7,536 bases of DNA from DAOUAG01 sp034432935. GTDB lineage: Bacteria > Chloroflexota > Dehalococcoidia > SM23-28-2 > RBG-16-64-32. Made by a program: the position numbers and the translations under genes. Below are positions 1 to 4,957 of the stretch, piece by piece (positions within the stretch are counted from its first letter, which is position 1; every line of letters begins with the position of its first letter). The stretch is from positions 1-7,536 of the forward strand of contig DAOUBD010000071.1 of NCBI GenBank assembly GCA_034432935.1. Direction: 5' to 3'. A model generated the notes under the pieces. It was given only the letters and a program-made list of their open reading frames with translations. It did not search any database and had not been told where the DNA came from.

Positions 1-80
1 TTGTTTTTGACGTACACCTGGGCGAGATGCGAGCGCTCGATGCAGTTGCAGACACGAAATCCCCTGAGGGGGACTGAAAC
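1..80 (+). repeat. 80-bp direct repeat, copy 1 (44-nt segment plus CRISPR repeat)
   Basis: Bases 1-80 are identical, base for base, to 604-683 (offset 603). The unit is a 44-nt segment (1-44) followed by a 36-nt CRISPR repeat (45-80). Identity stops exactly at the end of the CRISPR repeat: base 81 is t, base 684 is c, and the sequences beyond are unrelated. How far the identity extends to the left is unknown because the window starts here. The 44-nt segment contains a perfect 10-bp palindrome (CGAGCGCTCG, 30-39) and could be either a leader end or a spacer. Confidence 0.93.
45..80 (+). CRISPR. Isolated CRISPR repeat, copy 1
   Basis: This is a 36-nt repeat starting GTTGCAGACA and ending GGACTGAAAC. 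It has a short internal stem, TCCCC (60-64) with GGGGA (69-73), and its last eight bases, ACTGAAAC (73-80), match the canonical 5' handle of type III crRNAs. Cas6 would be expected to cut just before this handle, at the 3' base of the stem. The handle position shows the crRNA sense is the plus strand, opposite to the cas operon. No second repeat follows within spacer distance (about 35-45 nt), so inside the window this is a single repeat rather than an array. An array could continue to the left of the window. Confidence 0.85.
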
Positions 81-245
81 TCGTACAGCGCGTCTGTCCC
101 AATGGCTCCGCAACTGCAATTTTCCTTGCCGACGGTGGGGTACGCGTGCGGCCTACCTTTACCGTGAGGGACACCTTGCTGATCTTATCGGGAAGTCGAT
201 GGGGTGGGGAAGGCCGCACCTAAGATAGTTTCACCGGAGGGTTTC

Positions 246-431
246 ATGTGCCGTACAGCTTTCTTTCCAGATAAACCTAGCCTTCCCGCGATGGTGTGTC
301 TCAAGTGTAAGAAAAGAATAGGGCCTGGTGCATATATGGCTATAGCTATCATGAACAACAGGGTGCTGGTCCGCATACCGGCTGTACTGCACGCTAGATG
401 CTGGAATGCTGCCAGCTCGCGGTGGATGTGA
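246..431 (+). CDS. Small zinc-finger-like protein, function unknown
   Basis: This encodes 61 residues. I do not recognise the family. The start at ATG 246 is chosen because a good Shine-Dalgarno sequence (CGGAGG, ending at 240) sits 5 nt upstream. The frame is open from 204, but the earlier GTG lacks such a site, and ATG 291 is a shorter alternative. The protein has Cys18-x2-Cys21 and His49-x2-Cys52 about 27 residues apart, followed by Trp, with a hydrophobic, beta-like stretch between them. This C-x2-C / H-x2-C layout is typical of treble-clef or LIM-like zinc-binding folds. No signal peptide or clear membrane helix is seen. Codon use differs from the cas genes: ATA is used 3 times against ATC once, and AGA/AGG 3 times, which suggests a separate or acquired origin. 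The gene lies alone between the two CRISPR repeat units and a GC-rich hairpin follows its stop. It could be a nucleic-acid-binding or regulatory protein, but that is inference only. Confidence 0.55.
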   Translation: MCRTAFFPDKPSLPAMVCLKCKKRIGPGAYMAIAIMNNRVLVRIPAVLHARCWNAASSRWM

Positions 432-474
432 ACCATAGCCTGACGCGCCCCGCCCCGTGTAACGAACGAGAAAT

Positions 475-525
475 GGGGGGCACGGCCCGGGCCGGTATCC
501 TACACCGCCCGCGGCCGTACCCCCC
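475..525 (+). terminator. Long GC-rich hairpin, possible terminator
   Basis: The left arm at 475-492 pairs with 507-525. About 17 base pairs form, with one mismatch (C481 opposite A519) and one bulged base (C512), around a 14-nt loop (493-506). The outer stem is six G-C pairs. TTTA follows on the plus strand, which is only a weak T-run, so termination is plausible but not assured. It begins 44 nt after the stop of the small gene, where a terminator would be expected. The other possibility is a structured element upstream of the second CRISPR unit. Confidence 0.5.
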
Positions 526-603
526 TTTATGAGAGGTAAACATTAAAGTTATACCATCCGGTTAGCGCGGCGTTTGTGCTCTTCACATCTGTCCTCCCGG
601 GGT
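526..603 (+). other. AT-richer stretch before the second repeat unit
   Basis: No gene is seen here. The segment 526-560 is clearly less GC-rich than its surroundings and includes TATACC, a possible -10-like sequence, but no convincing -35 lies at the right distance. It sits about 45-75 nt upstream of the second 80-bp unit, where a leader or promoter for a rightward CRISPR array would be. That role is a guess from position and composition. Confidence 0.25.
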
Positions 604-683
604 TTGTTTTTGACGTACACCTGGGCGAGATGCGAGCGCTCGATGCAGTTGCAGACACGAAATCCCCTGAGGGGGACTGAAAC
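604..683 (+). repeat. 80-bp direct repeat, copy 2 (44-nt segment plus CRISPR repeat)
   Basis: This is an exact copy of bases 1-80, made of a 44-nt segment (604-647) and a 36-nt CRISPR repeat (648-683). The bases before it (ending CCCGGGGT) are not a CRISPR repeat, so the 44-nt segment is not flanked by repeats on both sides as an ordinary spacer would be. This favours a leader-end or a copied fragment of an array. The palindrome CGAGCGCTCG recurs at 633-642. Confidence 0.95.
648..683 (+). CRISPR. Isolated CRISPR repeat, copy 2
   Basis: This 36-nt repeat is identical to 45-80, with the same TCCCC/GGGGA stem and ACTGAAAC handle (676-683). Its sense is rightward, so it converges with the leftward cas operon whose last gene, cas6, ends about 200 nt further right. 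No second copy is found downstream in 684-879, so no spacer is bounded by two repeats here. It is either a solo repeat, the remnant of a lost array, or an array collapsed during assembly. Confidence 0.88.
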
Positions 684-879
684 CTAGGCAGAACGACCGG
701 CCAAAACACGCAGGGGCGAGCGCCGGCTGACCCCTATTTCGTCTGGCTGCCGCGACCGAGGCCGTTGGTCCGCCAGTCTCTGCGTGGCGAACCCACAAGG
801 AGCGAGGGGCACGGGCCGCCCCCCCCGACCGTTCTAGGGCAAGAAGCCTTCGGATAGCGAGACCGAGGGGGAAAGACCT
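684..879. other. Intergenic stretch after cas6, no gene seen
   Basis: This is the convergent gap between the second CRISPR repeat and the stop of cas6. Open frames crossing it look like GC-rich shadows, with no ribosome site or recognisable protein. A small stem, GGGGC (807-811) with GCCCC (819-823), could form but no T-run follows it on either strand. I therefore cannot point to a clear terminator for the cas operon. Confidence 0.4.
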
Positions 880-1656
880 CTAGGTCGCGGCCCCTGCCTG
901 GCCGGAGCCCGCCCGAGAGAAGCGGACGCACCCCAGGCCCATCGCCGTCTTCTGGCCCACGCCCGCGTACTCGGCGAAGGCCGCTAGTAGGGCCAGGAGT
1001 CCGGCGTAGGCTGGCTCAGGCTTGATCAGCGTAAACTCGGCATAGCCGAGGCAGGCCGTGTGGCGTCCCTCCATCTGCACCATCTGCGTCCAAAGCCGGT
1101 GGCGGCGCAGGGCTGCGTGTTCCGCTATGGTGACGGCTGCCCCCTCTCCCAGATCGATCCCGGACCAGGCCTGCCAGCGTTCCAGCAATCCGCCGAAGAC
1201 CAGATCGGGCACGGGCAGGGGCAGGGTCCGCCCCCGCGAGTGGAAAGTGGTGGGCGAAAGAAACTCCAGCCGCGCCGGAATCGTCTTACCGTCGCCCAGG
1301 AGCCAGCGCGTCGCCAGCCCAGCGAAGGTTTCGGATTGGACTCGGGGTTCGCCGCAGGCCGCCAGCCAGCGGCCATCCAGCAGCAGCCGATCACAACCCT
1401 GGGCGATGGCAAGGACGCGCGGGGCTACTTCCCGGCAACCGGTGATCACCAGGGCCAGCCCCTCCGTCTGCCCGGCCAGGGCAACGGTGAAAGGCTTGAA
1501 CCTTTGGATGGAGTGCAGGGCATCGGCCAGGGCCTCGTCGCGCCGGGCCAGCTCTCCGTAGAACCAGGCGTTCAGGGCGCGGCCAGGGTGCTCCGAGGGG
1601 GGTGCCGAATCCCAGCGGACGGGAATCTCCAGCCGGGCCAGCTCCGGATCAGACAT
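880..1656 (-). CDS. cas6: Cas6 CRISPR RNA endoribonuclease
   Basis: Cas6 cuts precursor crRNA within each repeat, leaving the 8-nt 5' handle used by type III complexes. The protein has 258 residues from ATG 1656, about normal for Cas6. The family pattern is visible: an N-terminal motif (ALNAWF, residues 27-32; ALH, 46-48; KPFTV, 54-58), a middle segment (SPTTFHSRG...PVPDLVFGGLLERW, 134-161) and the glycine-rich RNA-binding loop near the C terminus (AGVGQKTAMGLGCVRF, 231-246). His48 is a candidate catalytic residue. Position 29 is Asn where I recall many relatives having His, a possible active-site change. The frame is open to ATG 1695, overlapping csm5 by 34 nt. ATG 1656 is preferred because it starts 5 nt after the csm5 stop and removes a 13-residue extension unlike Cas6. 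It is the last gene of the operon and the likely processor of the nearby repeats. Confidence 0.9.
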   Translation of the reverse strand: MSDPELARLEIPVRWDSAPPSEHPGRALNAWFYGELARRDEALADALHSIQRFKPFTVALAGQTEGLALVITGCREVAPRVLAIAQGCDRLLLDGRWLAACGEPRVQSETFAGLATRWLLGDGKTIPARLEFLSPTTFHSRGRTLPLPVPDLVFGGLLERWQAWSGIDLGEGAAVTIAEHAALRRHRLWTQMVQMEGRHTACLGYAEFTLIKPEPAYAGLLALLAAFAEYAGVGQKTAMGLGCVRFSRAGSGQAGAAT

Positions 1657-1661
1657 CGCTT

Positions 1662-2741
1662 CTAGCCCTGCTGCTGGGCGGTCACTGCCACCCATCCGGC
1701 CGGCACAAGCCCGCCGCCGGGCATAGCGGCCAGCTTTCGGGTTACAGGGAAGCGGCGGGGGAAGTCTCGCCCCTGCCAGCGCCGTAGGCCGTAGCGCTGG
1801 GCTATCTCAAGCAGCTTTCCCTGGTCCAGGAGAAGACCTACGGTCTTCGATCGCCAGCCGCTGCCCCACCCGAGCACGGCGAGATGCCCGGGCCGCTGCC
1901 GAAGGGACTGGAGAAACCGCGCAACGGGCTGGCTGTCCCGCGCCCAGACCGCCGCCTCGGCATCGACCAGCCGGCGGGCAGCGGCGTCCCAAGTCCGGAA
2001 GAGCGCCTGCAAGAGCGCTCGCCGGTCGGGAGCGATGGCGTCCCAGAGGGGCGAATCCTGCTCGATGGAGATGGTGCCACGGAAGCGGGCGCCCGGCTCG
2101 ACAGCCTCGCACCAAATGGGGATGCGCCCACCGCGGCCGGCGGCGCCGCCCAACCTGTATGCGCTCATGCTCACGAAGGCCGTGGGCGTCGCACCCACCG
2201 GCAGGAAATCCGAGACCCGGATGGCCCGGTTGAGGTCGCGATTCTCGAAGGTGGCCCTCTGCTCGCCTAGCCGCACGGCGAAGGCGTTCTCCTCCAGCCC
2301 TCGCGCCGCTCTTCGGGCGTCCCGTTGGTCGCCCGGGACAGCATCCAGAAGGCGCGGGTCTGCAGCGACAAGGGCGATGAGCAAGGCTGTGCGGATGGCG
2401 CCCTTGACCGTGGTGCCCGGTATGTAGGGTGAGCCCTCCGGGAGGCGCTGCAGGAGGCGCACGCGGGTCACCCTTTCTGCGCCGTGTACAGGCACCGTGC
2501 GGGCCGTGAATTCACGCCGCCGGCGCTCGCCGAGGGCCTCTGCCACGCGGCCGTTGCGGATGGCGGCCACCTCCTGCGGGGTCAGCGCCAGCAACGCGCG
2601 ATCCACATCGATGACGTGGGCCACACGCGGGCGCGCCCTTTCGTCGACGACGAAGTCGGCGCCCGGCTCCATCTCCTCTCCCGTGCCGATGTGGAGGGAA
2701 GTGAGAACCTCCAGCGTTACCTCGAAACGCAGGAACTTCAA
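1662..2741 (-). CDS. csm5: Csm5, type III-A RAMP subunit
   Basis: Csm5 is the RAMP-fold subunit capping the crRNA 3' end of the Csm complex and is needed for crRNA maturation. The 359 residues match in length and motifs: the first RAMP strand with LHIGTG (16-21), the signature YIPGTTVKGAIRTALL (106-121), NRAIRVSDF (171-179), the glycine-rich LGWGSGWRSKTVG (290-302), and the Csm5-type C-terminal pattern FPVTRKL (331-337) then GLVPAGWV (344-351). The start is TTG at 2741, supported by a strong GGAGG site 7 nt upstream and by a 4-nt TTGA overlap with the csm4 stop. The next Met (residue 24) would remove the first RAMP strand. The TTG start and overlap suggest translation coupled to csm4. Confidence 0.93.
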   Translation of the reverse strand: MKFLRFEVTLEVLTSLHIGTGEEMEPGADFVVDERARPRVAHVIDVDRALLALTPQEVAAIRNGRVAEALGERRRREFTARTVPVHGAERVTRVRLLQRLPEGSPYIPGTTVKGAIRTALLIALVAADPRLLDAVPGDQRDARRAARGLEENAFAVRLGEQRATFENRDLNRAIRVSDFLPVGATPTAFVSMSAYRLGGAAGRGGRIPIWCEAVEPGARFRGTISIEQDSPLWDAIAPDRRALLQALFRTWDAAARRLVDAEAAVWARDSQPVARFLQSLRQRPGHLAVLGWGSGWRSKTVGLLLDQGKLLEIAQRYGLRRWQGRDFPRRFPVTRKLAAMPGGGLVPAGWVAVTAQQQG

Positions 2742-3736
2742 GAGAACCCCTCCTCGTCCAGAAACAGGCCATAACCGTAGCGGTACACCGGGTGCCTTCC
2801 ATCAGCACCCGTTGGCGTAACGTCAGGCATGCCGCCGACAGGCGGTTCCAGCCGGGGAGAGACGTAAGATCCTTCGCCCAACATGGCGACCGTGCGGCAG
2901 CGCTCGCTGGCCCAGGGCGGTGAGCTGATCCACCCACCCCGCTCCACGATCCGATAGCCGAGCCCCGCCGGCGGCGACAGGGCGCCAGCATCCAGCTCGT
3001 CGGGCCGTGGCCAAATGAGCGATAGGCTCAGGCCCGATGGCCGGGGCGTAAGAGGCAAATCGCATGGGCGGCGTTCGACCGTGAACCAGCCCGCTCCCCT
3101 GGAGCGCCTGCCCCCGATCCCTATGTGACAGAGGAGGTCGAACAGCCCCTCTACATCCTCTAGATCGCGGCCACTCTGCGCCGCCACGCACACGGCCAGG
3201 GAGCAGAAATACCGTATCACCGATACCGAGTAGACTTGAGATGCCGAGGAGAGCCGGTCAACCGCCACGCCGGGGACGGTCTCGACAAGCCAAGGCGCTC
3301 CTGTTTTGCGCTGAACGGCTGAGTCGGACAAAACCAAGCACATGCCCCAGGTTGCCACGCTCATGCTGCCCCGGCCAGCGAACCACGGCAGCAACCGAAC
3401 ATCTACGAACTCGGCACGCTTCAGCAGCTTACGGTCAGCCGGGCCTTCGTCCTCCGCCTCCCTTCGCCGTTGCGGCCTGGGAACGAAAGCGGTCCCGGTC
3501 TCCTCGTCGTATGGGAGAGCGGAGGACAGGAGGATAGGCGGGCTGCCGTTGGCGAAGGCGGCGACCCACTCGGCGGCCTTGGCTTGCCCCCGGGCCAGCC
3601 CGACAGCTGAGGCCAGGGCGCCAAAAAGCGTATCGGACGACGGGAGGTATGACACGGGACCGAGATCATCGGGATGCCGTCCGAAGCGCAGAGGGCCCAA
3701 CGGCTTCAGCAGAAAGAGGGCCGTGTGATCGTACAT
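2738..3736 (-). CDS. csm4: Csm4, type III-A RAMP subunit
   Basis: Csm4 is the Cas5-like RAMP subunit that holds the crRNA 5' handle and docks Cas10. The protein has 332 residues. Visible motifs are PLRFG (15-19), LPSSDTLFGAL (31-41), which is highly typical of Csm4, VDRLSSASQVYSV (159-171), a glycine-rich GIGGRRSRGAGWF (206-218), and the C-terminal VYRYGYGLF (317-325). ATG 3736 lies 6 nt after the csm3 stop. The only Shine-Dalgarno-like bases (CCGGAG) directly abut the start codon, so initiation probably depends on coupling with csm3. Its end overlaps the csm5 TTG by 4 nt. Confidence 0.94.
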   Translation of the reverse strand: MYDHTALFLLKPLGPLRFGRHPDDLGPVSYLPSSDTLFGALASAVGLARGQAKAAEWVAAFANGSPPILLSSALPYDEETGTAFVPRPQRRREAEDEGPADRKLLKRAEFVDVRLLPWFAGRGSMSVATWGMCLVLSDSAVQRKTGAPWLVETVPGVAVDRLSSASQVYSVSVIRYFCSLAVCVAAQSGRDLEDVEGLFDLLCHIGIGGRRSRGAGWFTVERRPCDLPLTPRPSGLSLSLIWPRPDELDAGALSPPAGLGYRIVERGGWISSPPWASERCRTVAMLGEGSYVSPRLEPPVGGMPDVTPTGADGRHPVYRYGYGLFLDEEGFS

Positions 3737-3742
3737 CTCCGG

Positions 3743-4537
3743 CTACGCGCCCTCCAGCCAGACTTTGACGGCTGACAGCTTTTCGCGGAGAGCGCGGACA
3801 TCGCGAAAAGGCTCATTGTAGGGGCGCAGCTCCGTGTGGCCGTCTTCGGGAAGGCGGAGGTGATCCAGGCTGATTCCACGAAAAGCGATGCGTCCGCTGC
3901 CTCTGCTGCCTGAACCGCCCAAATAGTCGGCCTCCAAGAGTTCGAAGCCTTCCACAAGGGTATCCAGGAGATTAGCAGCGTCACCCTCGTAGCGCAGGAG
4001 GGAAAAACGGGCGGGACCGAACACGGCTCCGGCTGGCACGCGCTCCATAGAACGTGGAGTGGCCGCCGAGGTAACTCGGTCGATGGCTGCTTCGGTCTTG
4101 ACCTCCGTATAGGGCAGATCTGTGGGAGTAGCTCTGAGCCTTTCCTCTGACTCATCGGTCAAGAAGACGTCGGAAACCCGCAAGCGGGTGAGGCAGAACC
4201 ACCGCTCCTGGGATGGAGCAGGCCTGCCGAAAACCTTGCAGATGGGACAGGTATCGTATTCGGCCGGGGCCATGCACACATGTATGCGGATTTGGGAGAT
4301 GGGCCAGTTCTGGGACTTCCCCAGCCGCCTCTCCAACAGTGAACGCATCTTGCCCTTGAGGGACGAGCCAGGGATGTAGGGCCGGTTTGTCAGCGGGTCT
4401 CGGATCACGGGGTTGTCCATCCCTCCAATGGAGATGGAAGTCTCGGCCGCTCCTATGCGAAGCCCCGTAAGGCACTCGATCTCACAACGCACATCGAGGA
4501 TTCCAATAAGTCGCTTGACGGATGGTTCCTGTTCCAC
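3743..4537 (-). CDS. csm3: Csm3, type III-A backbone RAMP and target-RNA nuclease
   Basis: Csm3 forms the repeated backbone of the Csm complex along the crRNA and cuts bound target RNA at 6-nt intervals. The 264 residues contain TGLRIG (24-29), the signature GGMDNPVIRDP (38-48) and PYIPGSSLKGKMRSLLE (53-69). Asp41 in GGMDNP aligns with the catalytic Asp33 of Streptococcus thermophilus Csm3, so RNA cutting should be intact. A CPIC pair with an upstream Cys and His could bind zinc, and the glycine-rich loop GGSGSRGSGRI follows later. The start is GTG 4537, supported by a strong AGGAGG site (4544-4549) with 7-nt spacing. That site overlaps the csm2 stop, so csm2 and csm3 are coupled. Confidence 0.96.
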   Translation of the reverse strand: MEQEPSVKRLIGILDVRCEIECLTGLRIGAAETSISIGGMDNPVIRDPLTNRPYIPGSSLKGKMRSLLERRLGKSQNWPISQIRIHVCMAPAEYDTCPICKVFGRPAPSQERWFCLTRLRVSDVFLTDESEERLRATPTDLPYTEVKTEAAIDRVTSAATPRSMERVPAGAVFGPARFSLLRYEGDAANLLDTLVEGFELLEADYLGGSGSRGSGRIAFRGISLDHLRLPEDGHTELRPYNEPFRDVRALREKLSAVKVWLEGA

Positions 4538-4543
4538 GGCAAC

Positions 4544-4549
4544 TCCTCC
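4544..4549 (-). promoter_or_regulatory. Strong ribosome site for csm3
   Basis: AGGAGG on the minus strand, 7 nt before the GTG at 4537. It fixes the GTG start and overlaps the last base of the csm2 stop codon. It is the strongest ribosome site in the operon, in keeping with csm3 supplying several copies per complex. Confidence 0.75.
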
Positions 4550-4953
4550 TAACGCGAGTAGGCGACGATGGCCTCGAAGAATTCCAAGAACCGCTGGAAG
4601 CGATTCTTGTCGCTGCCAACCTGGTCGATGAGGGGTTCGAGGGCCTGCTGGAGGCGTCGCAGCTCACGCTTCCGGGCAACCTGATATGCCAGCCGTGGCT
4701 TGAGGAGAATGAGCCGGCGCGAGGCCTCCTCTCCAACCATCGGCCACATCATCTCGATTCGCTTCACTTCTCCGAAAAGCCTGCGGACCTGGGTGCGAGA
4801 CGCTTCATCCATCTGCAGCTGCTGTGACACCTCCTGCGCCTTACTCACCAAGAGTTTGGCATCGCCCTCGACGATACGCCTTGCTTCCTCCCCCGTAATT
4901 GGGGGCGGACTGCTATCTCGGGGCGAGCTCGGCTTCTGCTGAAAGCGGCTCAT
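4549..4953 (-). CDS. csm2: Csm2, type III-A small subunit
   Basis: Csm2 is the small helical subunit that lines the inner belly of the Csm complex beside the crRNA-target duplex. The protein has 134 residues, usual for the family. It has a proline/serine-rich, probably loose N terminus (about residues 1-20) followed by an all-helical, charged body. Family-like segments are RRLFGEVKRIE, the LKPRLAYQVAR stretch, and a C-terminal FLEFFEAIVAYSR. It starts at ATG 4953, 4 nt after the cas10 stop, with a GGAGG site about 10 nt upstream inside the end of cas10. It lies between cas10 and csm3, the standard III-A order, which supports the assignment. Confidence 0.93.
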   Translation of the reverse strand: MSRFQQKPSSPRDSSPPPITGEEARRIVEGDAKLLVSKAQEVSQQLQMDEASRTQVRRLFGEVKRIEMMWPMVGEEASRRLILLKPRLAYQVARKRELRRLQQALEPLIDQVGSDKNRFQRFLEFFEAIVAYSR

Positions 4954-4957
4954 GGTT

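Noticed and set aside
109..145. Possible degenerate second CRISPR repeat after copy 1, at spacer distance
   Set aside because: Only scattered matches (TGCA, ATTTTCC, GGGG) are found and the handle ACTGAAAC is missing, so chance is a better explanation.
1..228. Open frame from the window start through the CRISPR repeat
   Set aside because: It runs through the repeat and has no start context; the open frame is incidental.
81..603. Insertion sequence or MITE between the two 80-bp units
   Set aside because: No terminal inverted repeats or transposase are seen. The flanking duplication is far longer than a target-site duplication and ends at a CRISPR repeat boundary.
728..751. Minus-strand ACGAAAT with nearby GCAG and AGGGG, resembling the CRISPR repeat
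   Set aside because: It shares only short words, lacks the stem order and the GAAAC end, and falls within chance similarity.
1060..1665. Long plus-strand open frames opposite cas6, and similar ones opposite csm5, csm4 and cas10
   Set aside because: They are antisense shadows in GC-rich coding DNA, with Pro/Arg/Gln-rich low-quality translations and no matching family or ribosome site.
1657..1695. Longer Cas6 start at ATG 1695
   Set aside because: It would overlap csm5 by 34 nt, has no good ribosome site and adds 13 residues not typical of Cas6.
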